A stretch of DNA of 64,000 bases from Ophiura sarsii (Eukaryota > Echinodermata > Ophiuroidea > Amphilepidida > Ophiuridae), in the NCBI GenBank assembly GCA_035610835.1, contig CM069447.1:57543048-57607047 (forward strand), read 5' to 3'. Position numbers and translations under genes: made by a program. Under the pieces are notes generated by a model. It worked only from the letters and a program-made list of their open reading frames with translations, had not been told where the DNA came from and did not search any database. This document shows, in pieces, positions 45,347 through 58,949 of this stretch. The number at the start of each line of letters is the position of its first letter. Position 1 is the first letter of the stretch.

Positions 45347-45460
45347 TAACCCCTGAGTGCACTAGTGAGCCCTGTCAAAATGGTGGAACATGCTTTGAAG
45401 GCACCAATAGTTACTTCTGCTTCTGTCAGCCCGAATATTATGGCTCTAACTGTGAAACTG
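45347..45460 (+). CDS. EGF-like exon 1, unit 3
   Basis: 114 nt, phase 1-1, AG and GTAAGT intact, no exon difference from unit 1. Preceded in the mature reading by T from the LDLa exon of unit 2 (codon TTA), if the units are spliced in series. Partial copies follow at 45461-45680. Confidence 0.88.
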
Positions 45461-45680
45461 GTAAGTTTAACCTGTGAGCATCGCCTTCTTTGGTACATGC
45501 TTTGAAGGCACCAATAGTTACTTCTGCTTCTGTCAGCCCGAATATACTGGCTCTAATTGTGAAACTGGTAAGTTTAACCTGTGAGCATCGCCTTCTTTGG
45601 TACATGCTTTGAAGGCACCAATAGTTGCTTCTGCTTCTGTCAGCCCGAATATACTGGCTCTAATTGTGAAATTGTTAAGT
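45461..45680 (+). repeat. 107-bp partial EGF1 copies, unit 3
   Basis: Two acceptor-less exon fragments, as at 4757-4976. Confidence 0.8.
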
Positions 45681-46148
45681 TTAAGGGCAGCTGATACACC
45701 TTCCGGTATTCAAAATTTAAACACGGCCCCTGCAACGGTGTTCAACGATGGCAATTTTTATTCATTAACGTTTTGAGCTATTTAATTTTCATTTACTCAA
45801 TTGATATGTTAGCAAAACTTTAAATGTCCGTAACTTGACAATTTGTATTTGATGTTTTGAGACAAAGTGATTTTCAATATGTAACTTTGGTAAGGAATGT
45901 GGTTATCCAAAATGCCCGTTGATATCACGATATAAATAACTCAATATTCATATGTCCCTCATTGTGCCTCATTTACTCGTGTTGGGTCACATGTGTCAAT
46001 GGTCCGATTAAAATTTCAAATCACTGTTAAAGGCATATTATGTTATCTTTTTCAGGGGGGTGCCCTCTATTCATGATTTTTTTTTAGAAAGTAGATTTTC
46101 TTGCAGATTTACATTTCATAATTTGACCTTCTCTCCACTTTACTTCAG

Positions 46149-46262
46149 TTCAAGACGTATGTGCTAGTTCACCTTGTCTGAATGGTGCAACGTGTGTTTC
46201 CTCCAGTGGTGCATATACGTGTGAATGTTACACAGGATACACAGGCATCAACTGCGAAACAG
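46149..46262 (+). CDS. EGF-like exon 2, unit 3
   Basis: Counterpart of 5445-5558; six cysteines, splice sites and phase intact. Confidence 0.9.
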
Positions 46263-46965
46263 GTAAGCTTGAGGGCGCCTTATATGACTAGGAAAACGAA
46301 AAAGGATTCATTGTCAAGTGTCTGGCTTCCAATGGCATCATATGACTTCAGTTGGCTTCTGATAGCTGCTATTTGATCTCAAACGTGACCCAACATGAGT
46401 TAATGAGGCACAATTCGGCAGAAGCTAATTTGATTTAATAGCACAACAATTAATTAATTTTACTTATAATATACACAGACATAATTCAAATTTATAAAAA
46501 GTCTTATTTCTGATCCTTGACACAAATTGTACCTAATCAAAGATTCAAATTCATGAAAAATAAAGAGTTATATTTTGAGGTATTTTAATTTTCTTATACT
46601 CCATTGATTTGGTAACAAAATCAAAACTTTAAATGTCCACAACTTAACAATTTGTATTTGATGTTTTGAGACAAAGTGATTTTCAATAATATGTAACTTT
46701 GGTTAGGAATGTGATTAACCAAAATGTCCCTTGATATCACGATATAAATACCTCAATATTCATATGTCCCGCATTGTGCCTCAATTACTCGTGTTGGGTC
46801 ACATATGTGTCAATGGTCCGATTAACATTTCAAATCACTGCCCCCCCCCCCCTCTCAATGGGAAGACATTACCTTTACTGATGATACTTTTGAATGAATC
46901 TACTGGCAATTTGCATATTTTCCTTTTTTTAGAAGTGTCAAAAATCTCAACAATTTTGATACTGC
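46263..46965. other. intron EGF2-EGF3, unit 3
   Basis: Counterpart of 5559-6260. The C-run near 46841 is longer than in unit 1. Confidence 0.6.
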
Positions 46966-47158
46966 TTTCAACGTGGCAGGCATCTGCAGACGACATTCCA
47001 AATGTTTGCAAAATTTTTCAAAAATGTCACAATTATTGAAATTCATCACTATATTTGGGACCGCCATGAGAAATGCATTAAAATAAGTATAAACATGCCT
47101 AGTATTGGTTCAGTAATTCTTGAGATAGACATGGGAAAGGTTTCTGCAAAATAAAGTG
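46966..47158 (+). mobile_element. piggyBac-like MITE copy b, unit 3
   Basis: Degenerate copy with TTAA at 47159-47162. Confidence 0.58.
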
Positions 47159-47237
47159 TTAACAAATGACTGGGATAAAATACACTGATAAGGTACAGTT
47201 CTTTGTTGATTTGACCTTTTCTCCACTTTACTTCCAG

Positions 47238-47351
47238 TTCAAGACGTATGTGCTAGTTTACCTTGTCTGAATGGTGCAACTTGTGTTTCCTCCAGTGGTG
47301 CATATACATGTGAATGTTACACAGGATACACAGGCGTCAACTGCGAAACAG
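47238..47351 (+). CDS. EGF-like exon 3, unit 3
   Basis: Counterpart of 6533-6646; ASLPC/GVNC version, phase 1-1. Confidence 0.9.
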
Positions 47352-47802
47352 GTAAGCTTGAGGGCGCATTATATATAACTAGGGAAACGGATTCATTGTC
47401 ATGTATCCAGCTTCCAATGGCATCACATGACTTCAGTTGGCTTCTGATAGCTGCTATTTGACCTCAAACGTGACCCAACATGAGTTAATAAGACACAATG
47501 CGGCAAAAGCTAATTTGATTTAATAGCACAACAATTTAATGGGGGACAAAGACACAATAAGTCAAATTTATAAAAGTCTTATTTCTAATCTTTGACATAT
47601 CTTGTACCCAATCATCATATATTCAAATTCATGAAAATGAAGAGGTAAACTTCAATTTGAGGTATTTTATTTTCATGAACTCCATTGATTTAATATTGTT
47701 TTAATGTTGGTTTTGTTAAAACAAAACAAACGCTTTTTGAAAGTGTCCCCCCCCCCCCAACTAACATCATCCTTATAATATCATGTAAATTATTTTTGTA
47801 AG

Positions 47803-48173
47803 GGAGAGCGTGTTGGCGCAGCGGTAGATACCCTCGCTTTGCACCAATGAATCCCGGGTTCGAAATCTGTGCTCAGTCGGGCTTTATGTGCATTTGGTTT
47901 ATCACGATCCATACACGCTCTCACAGGTTTTCTCCAGTTTCCTCCTGCTTTCAAAATCTGTGATTAGTTGTTTCGGTTATCAAAAACTTCCTTGACCCAA
48001 TGGTATTTGGGGAGCTGCATTGAAAAATGGTGGATGTTACAATCTAAGTGCGGATAGGTTTGCTAGAAAGTTGATGCGACCTGATTCTGATGATTCACCA
48101 GCAGCGAAATTACAGCGCTTTGATCACTTTGGAAAGGCGCTATATAAATACTAATTATTATTATTATTATTCT
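47803..48173 (+). mobile_element. tRNA-derived SINE, unit 3
   Basis: Counterpart of 7098-7467, with the shorter TCTCCAG variant. Confidence 0.8.
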
Positions 48174-48979
48174 TCAAAAATCGCATTTTGAGAAAAATGA
48201 CCTTGAAAGTTGAAACACTTGGCGTTTTTATCTAAAAAGGTCATTAGACTTGATTTTTGTTTTAATGATTCAATTGTGTTTTAAATTTAAACAGCAAGTT
48301 TGTTTAATGAGTTGATGGGTGATGGTTTCCCTGCAAAAAGTACTTTTATCAAGATACACCCTTTTACCTAAATAATCACATCAACAAGTGTATTGTGTGT
48401 TAGGCAAAACGGTTTATGTTAAGTTACATCGCATTATTTCGCATCATATGATTAGGCAAAAGGGTGTATGCAGGCCCGTAGCCAGCCTTTTCAGTTAGGG
48501 GGTTCGATTTACTGAATGCAATTAAAGACTCAATGGCCGCGCAGCGACCATCGCGCCGCGTATAGCGGCGCAGGGGGGTGTTTGAGGGTGGATGTGCCCC
48601 CCTCCAAAGTTGAAGAAATTTTAAAAATACAACCTTTAACGAAGGCATTTGGTGCACCATTTTTTCATATAATTACGATTTTTTGTGTTCAATATATGTA
48701 TTGCAAATAGGCAAATTCGCGCAGTTTTTTTTTTAATATCAATAATTTTCTTTTTACCAATTCTAAAATAGAGCCCGAATTGAAAGCATTTGGTGCACTA
48801 TTTTGAATTGCAAAATTTGTGGTTTAGGCCTTGAAAACTCAATTATTTTTTGCCTAAGCGCAAATAATTGTGAAATTCAGAAATACCGTGTTCTGGTCTA
48901 TTTTGGTAAAAACAAAATGCAATTTAATGCGAATCGTTTCGTGCCTTGATAAACCTGTTGAAATAGGCATACTTTTCAC
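48174..48979. other. intron with degraded element fragments, unit 3
   Basis: Counterpart of 7468-8274; no complete element. Confidence 0.45.
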
Positions 48980-49555
48980 CAGTGGCGTAGCTAGGTTATT
49001 CATATTGGGGGGGGGCGAAAAATGAAAATGAACCGACAAGACTTTTGTGAATCCAGAAATGCGCGCGTAGCGCGCGAAATTTTTCGACTTGACACCTATT
49101 TTTGGCACGATCGAGGTAAATTTTGGCTCTAAACAAGGTTGTAGCAATGTTGCATTTTGGGGACACATGCGCGCGTATAGGTAATAGCTGACTCGCTTGG
49201 CATACAAATGGAACACATGATAACTCAATTACGTACATTCAAACATTATTTATTAAATCAACACGCCATTAACATAGACTATAACACGATAAATAACAGG
49301 CGTTGCAAGAATAAACAAGAGATCTGCTCTACTCCGTGGAAGCGACGAACTGGCCACGTATTGAGAAAACAGATTATTTCAGTGATTCATTTCAGTGATT
49401 CTAGATTATATACATCAATAAACATTTATAATTCCATGATTCCTGTGGTCAAATGAACCGACAGTGCCAATCTCAACCGACACGACGTCAATATGGGGAG
49501 GGGGGGGGGGGATCCCCCCCCCCCCCCCCCCCCCCCTCCTCTGGCGACGCCACTG
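48980..49555. mobile_element. hAT-type MITE, unit 3
   Basis: Counterpart of 8275-8853 with CTTTTCAC duplication; 576 bp. Confidence 0.83.
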
Positions 49556-49723
49556 CTTTTCACAATCAGGCATTATTTATTTTTGGAAAGTGAGTCCAAA
49601 CTACTCTCACTTCGAGGTCCGGGACTCATGTCCCACGTCAGCATGTCGGCCTGCATGTATATGAGATTCTTAAGTGAATAGATACAAGTAAGGCACGTAC
49701 CTCTCCCCTCTTCTCTTCTCTTT

Positions 49724-52700
49724 ACCTTGATTTTTTCAAAAAATCGAGGTATTCTATCTCTGCCGTTTCTTTCTTCTTTCTTTCTTTATATTGGCTGCGT
49801 AGCGAGCCAATATACTCTATTCCTTCCGTTTCTTTGTTTCTTTCTTCCAAACGCTCCTTAAAAATGCTTCTTCTCCTACAGTTTACATGCTACAATCCCC
49901 AAACTCGGTCAGTAGGACCCCCTATCTGACCTCCATATAGGGTCTTCACAGTTTTGGGTCAAAGGTCACACGGAAGTCTGTAGGGGTCAAAACGTGATTT
50001 TCTTTAAAATGCTTCTACTCCTACAGTTTACATGATACATTTACCAGACTTGGTCAGTAGGACCCCCTACCTGACCTCCATATAGGGTCTTCACAGTTTT
50101 GGGTCAAAGGTCACACGGGGGTCTGTAGGGGTCAAAACGTGATTTTCTTTAAAATGCTTCTACTCCTACAGTTTACATGCTACATTCACCAGACTTGGTC
50201 AGTAGGACCCCCTACCTGATCTTCATATAGGGTCTTCACAGTTTTGGTTCAAAGGTCACACAGGGGTCACTAGGGACCAAACGTGATTTGCTTTAAAATG
50301 CTTCAACTCCTACAGTTTACAAGCTACATTCACCAGACATGGTCAGTAGAACCCCCCACCTAACCTTCATATAGGGTCTTCACAGTTTGTGGTCAAAGGT
50401 CACACAGGGGTCAATACGGGTAAAAACGTGATTTTTACTTAAAACGCTGTTGAAATTTAGTGAAATGACCTAGTATCGTCAGAATTGGTCAACATATTCC
50501 TTTTGACCATACGCATATACAATAGTTCGGTTTTGAAAATCAAAAAATATTTGGGGTCACAAGGGGTCAAAATGTAAATTTTCACTCCATTCACTCAAAA
50601 TGCTACTTGTCCGAGAGGAAATGACCTATGATTGTCAGAATTGGTCAAAAGATTCCTTGGAGCAATGTTCATATAGGCTGTTCAGCGATTAAAAGTGACA
50701 TGTCACATTGGGTCACTAGAGGTCATTGACCTAAACAGGGATTAAATGTAAGACATGCTCCGATATTGACCGGTCATATCTCATTTTGTAGAAATTGATA
50801 AGACAAGCAAAAAAGTCAATCATTTCTTTGGGGTCAAAGGTCAAAAAAGGTCACTAGGGGTCGAAATGTAAATTTTTACTACATTAGGACCCCTAGTGAC
50901 CTTTTCTTGACCTTTGACCCCAACAAAAGGATTGACTTTTTTTCTTGTCTCATCAATGCCTACAAAATGAGCCATCACCGGTCAAAATCGGAGCAAGTCT
51001 TACATTTTACCCTGTGTATCTTTATATTAATGATTGCCGCTGTGTCCATGTCGTGTTGATGTCCGTATAATGTCATATACGGCATTCTATCAACAAATTT
51101 GTAATAGAAGTTTGAATTAATGCCAAAAAATTAATATCACAAAGCGGAAATGGAGTTAGATTTCCATTCAAACATCTTCGGACTCAGTACTACAAAAGAC
51201 ATAAGTAGTGACAGAATCAGCAAATCATATAAAGGATTAACAAATTATTTGAGAAAAAGGGGATACACATATAATCTTTTCTTATCATAAAATCGTGCCA
51301 AACTATGGCACGCCCCAGAGGACAAAAACGTGTTGAGACTAATATATATTCGTGATCTATGAACACAATTATCTCTAGTTTCATCTTGTTTAAGTAAAAC
51401 AACAACAAAACAAGTTAATTATCATGACCAAGTAAAAAACAAGTTAATTATCATGACCAAGTCAAAGGTCATGAATGGGTTACTAGGGGCCAAAAATTAA
51501 ATGTTAAGCAGCCAATATCCGTGCTTCTTGAAGCACAATTAGCTCTAGTTCTTTACCTTGATTTTTTCAAAAATCGAGGTACTCTATCTCTGCCGTTTCT
51601 TTCTTGTTTGTTTCTTTCTTCTTTCTGTCTGACCCATCTACAAAATGCTATTTTTCTACAGTTTACATGCTACAATCACCAAACTTGGTCAGTAGGACCC
51701 CCTACCTGACTTACATATAGGGTCTTCAAAGTTAGGGGTCAAAGGTCACACAAAGGTCACTAGTGGTCAAAACGTGATTTTCACTTAAAACGCATTTCCA
51801 ATTTAGTGAAATGACCTAGGATTGTCAAATTTGGTCCACATATTCCTTTTGACCGTACGCATATACAAAAGAACGGTTTTTAAAATTAAAAATCATTTGG
51901 GGTCACTAGGGGTCAAAATGTAAATGTTTACTCCTCGCACTGAAAATGCTATTTTTTCGGGAGGAAATGACCTATGATTGTCAGAATTAGTCAAAAGATT
52001 CCTTGTATCCATGTACATATAGGGTCTTCAGCGATTAAAAGTGACATATCAGATGGGGTCACTAGGGGTCATTGACCTAAACAGGGGTAAAATGTAAGAC
52101 ATGCTCCGATTTTGACCGGTCATGTTTCATTTTGTAGGCATTGATAAGACAAGAAAAAAAGTCAAACATTTTTACGGGGTCAAAGGTCAACATAGGTCAC
52201 TAGGGGTCAAAAGGTCAATTTTCATTCCTTGCACTCAAAATGCTATTTTTTCTACAGTGTACATGCTACAATCACCAGATTTGGTCAGTAGGACCCCCTA
52301 CCAGACCTACATATAGGGTCTTCACAGTTTGGGGTCAAAGGTCACACAGGGGTCATAAGTGGTCAAAACGTGATTTTCACTTAAAACGCGTTTGCAATTT
52401 AGTGAAATGACCTAGGATCGTCAGAATTTGTCAACATATTCCTTTTGACAGTACGCATATATATTAGTTCGGTTTTTAAAATCAAAATATATTTGGGGTC
52501 ACTAGGGGTCAAAAGGTCAATTTTCACTCCTCACACTCAAAATGCTATTTTTTCGAGAGGAAATGACCCATGATTATCAGAATTGGTCAAAAGATTCCTT
52601 GGATCCATGTACACATAGGGTCTTAAGCGATTAAAAGTGACATGTCATATGGGGTCACTAGGGGTCATTGACCTAAACAGGGGTAAAATGTAAGACATGC

Positions 52701-55700
52701 TCCGATTTTGACCGGTCTTGTTTCATTTTGTAGGCAATGATAAGACAAGAAAAAAGGTCAATCATTTCATGGAGTCAAAGGTCAACATAGGTCACTAGGG
52801 GTCAACAGGTCAATTTTCACTCCTAACACTCAAAATGCTATTTTTTCGGGAGGAAATGACCCATGATTGTCAGAATTGGTCCAAAGATTTCTTGGATCCA
52901 TTAAAAGTGACATATTTGTCTCAGAGAGAATGAATGATGACCGTCAGAATTGGTCATGCACATTCGGTTCTTCAGCGTTTAAAAAGTGACATGTCATATG
53001 GGGTCACTAGAGGTCATTAATCCATACAAAAATCAAGGTGTCCTGGTCTCTGACCAGATCTATGTCTAGTTACCTTGATTTTTTCAAAAAATCGAGGTTC
53101 TGTATCTCTGCCGTTTCTTTCTTCTTCTTCTGCTTTTTCTTTCTTTCTTTCCTCAAACCCATCTAAAAAATGCTATTTTTTCTACAGTTTACATGCTACA
53201 ATCACCAGACTTGGTCAGTAGAACCCCCCACCTAACCTTCATATAGGGTGTTCACAGTTTGGGGTCAAAGGTCACACAGGGGTCACTAGGGGTCACACTA
53301 GAGGTCATTAATCCATACAAAAATCAAGGTGTCCTGGTCTCTGACCAGATCTATGTCTAGTTACCTTGATTTTTTCAAAAAATCTAGAGGTTCTGTATCT
53401 CTGCCGTTTCTTTCTTCTTCTTCTTCTGCTTTTTACCTTGATTTTTTCAAAAAATCGAGGTTCTGTATCTCTGCCGTTTCTTTCTTCTTCTTCTGCTTTT
53501 TCTTTCTTTCTTTCTTTCCTCAAACCCATCTAAAAAATGCTATTTTTTCTACAGTTTACATGCTACAATCACCAGACTTGGTCAGTAGAACCCCCCACCT
53601 AACCTTCATATAGGGTGTTCACAGTTTGGGGTCAAAGGTCACACAGGGGTCACTAGGGGTCAAAAGGTGATTTTCACTTAAAACGCATTTCCAATTTAGT
53701 GAAATGACCTAGGATCGTCAAAATTGGTCCACATATTCCTTTTGACCGTACGCATGTACAAAAGAACGGTTTTTTAAATTAAAAATCATTTGGGGTCACT
53801 AGGGGTCAAAATGTCAATTTTCACTCCAGTCACTTAAAATGCTATTTATTCAAGAGAAAATGGCCCATGATTATCAGAATTGGTCAAAAGATTCCTTGGG
53901 TCCATGCACATATAGGGTGTTCAGCGATTAAAAGTGACATGTCATACGGGGTCACTAGGGGTCATTGAACTTTACAAGGGTAAAAGTTAAGACATGCTCC
54001 GATTTCGACTGGGTTTGTTGCATCTTGTTTAATTTGATGAGCCAAGAAAATAAGTCAATCATATTGACCAGGTCAAAGGTCAAGAAGGGGTCACTAGGGG
54101 TCAAAAGGTGATTTTCACTTAAAACGCATTTCCAATTTAGTGAAATGACCTAGGATCGTCAAAATTGGTCCACATATTCCTTTTGACCGTACGCATGTAC
54201 AAAAGAACGGTTTTTTAAATTAAAAATCATTTGGGGTCACTAGGGGTCAAAATGTCAATTTTTACTCCAGTCACTTAAAATGCTATTTTTTCAAGAGGAA
54301 ATGACCCATGATTATCAGAATTGGTCAAAAGATTCCTTGGGTCCATGCATATATAGGGTGTTCAGCGATTAAAAGTGACATGTCATACCGGGTCACTAGG
54401 GTTCATTGAACTTTACAGGGGTAAAAGTTTAGACATGCTCCGATTTGGACCGGGTTTGTTGCATCTTGTTTGGATTGATGCGCCAAGAAAAAAGGTCAAT
54501 CATATTGACCAGGTCAAAGGTCAAGAAGGGGTCACTAGGGGTCATTGAACATTACAGAGGTAAAAGTTAAGACATGCTCCGATTTGGACGGGGTTTGTTG
54601 CATCTTGTTTGGTTGATGAGCAAAGAAAATAAATAAATCATATTGACCAGGTCAAAGGTCACGAAGGGTCAATAGGGGTCATTGAACTTTACAGGGGTAA
54701 AAGTAAAGACATGGTTCGATTTTGACCGGGTTTGTTGCATCTTGTTTGATTTGATGAGCTAAGAAAATAATTCAATTATATTGACCAGGTCAAAGGTCAA
54801 GAAGGGGTCAAAAGGGGTCATTGAACTTTAAAGGGGTAAAATTTAAGACATGATCCGATTTGGACCGGATTTGTTGCATCTTGTTTGGATTGATGAGCCA
54901 AGAAAATAAGTCAATCATTTTAATCAGGTCAAAGGTCAAGAAGGGGTCACTAGGGATCATTTTCTCAAAGAAAAATCAAGGTAGCCTGGTCTTTGACCGG
55001 AGCAAGATCTAGTTCTTTCTTTCTTTCCTCAAACCCATCTAAAAAATTCTATTTTTTCTACAGTTTACATGCTACAATCACCAGACTTGGTCAGTAGAAC
55101 CCCCCACCTAACCTTCATATAGGGTGTTCACAGTTTGGGGTCAAAGGTCACACAGGGGTCACTAGGGGTCAAAATGTGATTTTCATTTAAAACGCATTTA
55201 CAATTTAGTGAAATGACCTAGGATCGTCAAAATTGGTCCACATATTCCTTTTGACCGTACGCAATTACAAAAGAACGGTTTTTCAAAATAAAAATCATCT
55301 GGGGTCACTAGGGGTCAAAATGTCAATTTTCACTCCAGTCACTTAAAATGCTATTTATTCAAGAGAAAATGGCCCATGATTATCAGAATTGGTCAAAAGA
55401 TTCCTTGGGTCCATGCACATATAGGGTGTTCAGCGATTAAAAGTGACATGTCATACGGGGTCACTAGGGGTCATTGAACTTTACAGGGGTAAAAGTTAAG
55501 ACATGCTCCGATTTTGACGGGGTTTGGTGCATCTTGTTTAATTTGATGAGCCAAGAAAATAAGTCAACCATATTGACCAGGTCAAAGGTCAAAAAGGGGT
55601 CACTAGGGGTCAAAAGGTGATTTTCACTTAAAACGCATTTCCAATTTAGTGAAATGACATAGGATCGTCAAAATTGGTCCACATATTCCTTTTTGACCGT

Positions 55701-56863
55701 ACGCATGTACAAAAGAACGGTTTTTTAAATTAAAAATCATTTGGGGTCACTAGGGGTCAAAATGTCAATTTTCACTCCAGTCACTTAAAATGCTATTTAT
55801 TCAAGAGAAAATGGCCCATGATTATCAGAATTAGTCAAAAGATTTCTTGGGTCCATGCACATATAGGGTGTTCAGCGATTAAAAGTGACATGTCATACGG
55901 GGTCACTAGGGGTCATTGAACTTTACAAGGGTAAAAGTTAAGACATGCTCCGATTTGGACGGGGTTTGTTGCATCTTGTTTAATTTGATGAGCCAAGAAA
56001 ATAAGTCAATCATATTGACCAGGTCAAAGGTCAAGAAGGGGTAACTAGGGGTCAAAAGGTGATTTTCACTTAAAACGCATTTCCAATTTAGTGAAATGAC
56101 CTAGGATCGTCAAAATTGGTCCACATATTCCTTTTGACCGTACGCATGTACAAAAGAAAGGTTTTTTAAATTAAAAATCATTTGGGGTCACTAGGGGTCA
56201 AAATGTCAATTTTCACTCCAGTCACTTAAAATGCTATTTTTTCAAGAGGAAATGACCCATGATTATCAGAATTGGTCAAAAGATTCCTTGGGTCCATGCA
56301 TATATAGGGTGTTCAGCGATTAAAAGTGACATGTCATACCGGGTCACTAGGGGTCATTGAACTTTACAGGGGTAAAAGTTTAGACATGCTCCGATTTAGA
56401 CCGGGTTTGTTGCATCTTGTTTGGATTAATGAGCCAAGAAAATAAGTCAATCATATTAACCAGGTCAAAGGTCAAGAAGAGGTCACTAGGGGTCATTGAA
56501 CATTACAGAGGTAAAAGTTCAGACATGCTCCGATTTGGACGGGGTTTGTTGCATCTTGTTTGGATTGATGAGCAAAGAAAATAAATAAATCATATTGACC
56601 AGGTCAAAGGTCACGAAGGGTCAATAGGGGTCTTTGAACTTTACAGGGGTAAAAGTAAAGACATGGTTCGATTTTGACCGGGTTTGTTGCATCTTGTTTG
56701 ATTTGATGAGCTAAGAAAATAATTCAATTATATCGACCAGGTCAAAGGTCAAGAAGGGGTCAAAAGGGGTCATTGAACTTTACAGGGGTAAAAGTTTAGA
56801 CATGCTCCGATTTGGACCGGGTTTGTTGCATCTTGTTTGGAAACTAGACATAGATCTGGTCAG
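49724..56863 (+). mobile_element. nested Helitron/HINE-like block, unit 3
   Basis: Same layout as 9022-16160: family 2 at 49787-51548, family 1 at 51555-53069, 53072-53360 and 53435-55012 (nested), reversed terminus at 56844-56863. It shares with unit 1 the loss of the 35056-type element. Small private change: ATCTAGAGG for ATCGAGG near 53383. Confidence 0.5.
50744..51007. repeat. 120-bp inverted repeat, unit 3
   Basis: Same hairpin as 10042-10305. Confidence 0.78.
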
Positions 56864-56992
56864 AAAACATGAAATCGATACTGCATTATTTAATTAAATA
56901 CAAAAAGGTTTCTTACACAACAAAAAAAGGAAAATGACCTTCAAAAATGAGTTAAATTCTTTAACCACCCTGTATATTTTCACCCTATACAG

Positions 56993-57103
56993 CTCTACCA
57001 TGTGGCGGGTGTCTAAACGGCGGGTCGTGCGAAACCTTCTTTGATTTTATGATTTGCATTTGCCCGAATGGTTATGAGGGTGAGAGATGTGAGAATCAAG
57101 TAG
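56993..57103 (+). CDS. EGF-like exon 4, unit 3
   Basis: Counterpart of 16290-16400, 111 nt, phase 1-1. G-run at 57191-57213 (23 G) in the following intron. Confidence 0.87.
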
Positions 57104-57720
57104 GTAAGTTGTGGGGTGTTTTTGTTTTAGCGTCATTCAACAAGTTCTACCTCGTCCCTCATAACTTTGCTAATTTGGATGTCCCGGGGTGGGGGGGGGG
57201 GGGGGGGGGGGGGTACTTAGTGAATATGAGGTCACAGGAATGTGCCACCAAATAGGGTCCCATTTTCACCCCTCTGGTAAATAAATGACGTCTTTTCGAA
57301 GCCATTTTTGGTTAATGTATGGGTCTAAAATCCTTAAATTTGCTGTTTTTCACAAAAAAAATTAGCAAAATCTGTCAAATATGTAGGAAAATTGTGGGTC
57401 TCTGGTAAATATATAGGTGCATTATCTACGGATGCCCTTTGAAGCTATTTTTAAATAGCAAATCGGAATTTGTGTTTGGTTTTTGACACATAGCTTTGTT
57501 AATATTCAGTCAATCTTCATGTGCAATATCTCAAATTAAAGAGAAGGCATTTCTTCACAATTTTGTAATTGGTATTTGAATAATGAACATTTGTTTGCCT
57601 TGTAAGTTACGTATTTTGAGTTTATGATAAGAGTTTAATGGGTTTGCCATCAGACAAGTTTAAAACTGTCAAGCTTTCATTATGATTAGCTCTGACTTCT
57701 CCAGGACCAAATTCTTTTAA
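57104..57720. other. intron after EGF4, unit 3
   Basis: Counterpart of 16401-17017; nothing besides the G-run. Confidence 0.55.
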
Positions 57721-57959
57721 CACTTTCCATGCGGCTGTAAGTTTTACCATATACAAAACATAATTTTCAGAAACCTTTCCCAACTTTCAAGGTCTATCTC
57801 AAGGATTACTGGACCAATACTAGGCATGTTTGTACTCATTTCAATGCGTTTCTCATGGTGATTCCAAAAATGGTAATGACATTTAAGAATTTTGACATTT
57901 TCGAAACATTTTGTGCAATTTGGGAATGTCGTCTGCAGCTGCCTGCCGCGTGGAAAATG
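57721..57959 (-). mobile_element. piggyBac-like MITE copy c, unit 3
   Basis: TTAA on both sides (57717-57720, 57960-57963). Confidence 0.76.
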
Positions 57960-58248
57960 TTAAGCAAGACATAGAGACTGCCACTTCTCTATATTTTATC
58001 ATCATTTGGGCTGCCCTTTTCCTACTTGCGACATTGGTGGCTCTCAAAAGCTTTAGAAAATAGGTTGATTTGAAATTAGTTGCTCCTTTCCTACGTGAGA
58101 AAGATTGATGGCTCTGAAAAGAGCCATTCAGGTGGACTGCCTGCCCCTTGTCCACTGAACAGAGTTGGTGGCTATATAGCTATTAGCATTTTTATTGCCT
58201 TGTATTAAAAAGTTACTTTTTAAGTATTGTTTATATACATTTTTACAG

Positions 58249-58371
58249 GAGAATGTCAGACCGGGGAATTTCAGTGTCCCTCGTCTGGTGCGTGCATCGC
58301 AGAGTCAGCCGTATGTGATGGCAACTTTGATTGTCTTGATCTTAGTGATGAAAACCCGACCAACTGTCCAT
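58249..58371 (+). CDS. LDL-receptor class A exon, unit 3
   Basis: Counterpart of 17546-17668; complete six-cysteine LDLa with the D-x-S-D-E calcium cluster. It is the last exon before the window end; no terminal exon or stop follows. Confidence 0.92.
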
Positions 58372-58949
58372 GTAAGTTTTGTTACTGGGTTGCATGATGG
58401 GTATCACATGGATTTAATATAGATATCACATGTATATCACATGGGTATCACATGGATTTAATATAGATATCACATGGATATCACATGTGTCACATCCTCA
58501 TGATGAAGATCTGAACCCGGGGTGCTCAGTGGTCATTCATTACAAGGGGGGTATCATGCGCGTCCAAGGACTTTCAAAAAGTACCCTAAATACGTAATCG
58601 TGTTAATGTGAAAAAGCACCCCTAAACAAGTATGGCACGGTATTTTACATACCCTAAACAAGTAATATCCGTATTTCCAATACCCTAAACAAGTACTCAA
58701 AATATTTTGAAACCCTAAGCAAGTAATTTGTATAGATTAAACCTCTTTTCCGCGTATAACACATTTTTAACCATTTTTTCCTTCCCTAATAAGCTAAAAG
58801 TATTATGAAACAAATGCGCGCTGATTTATCAGATCACTTGCGAACTTATACAATTTGTGAAATATATCTCTCCCATGTATCATGGCTATTTATAATCCTC
58901 ATGGAGCAAATAAAGACCCTAAATACGAAAGCCAATGATGATGTAAAAA
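58372..58949. other. intron after LDLa, unit 3
   Basis: Counterpart of 17669-18246 with ATATCACATG and CCCTAAACAAGTA repeats. One base differs near 58787 (CCCTAATAAG for CCCTATTAAG). Confidence 0.55.
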
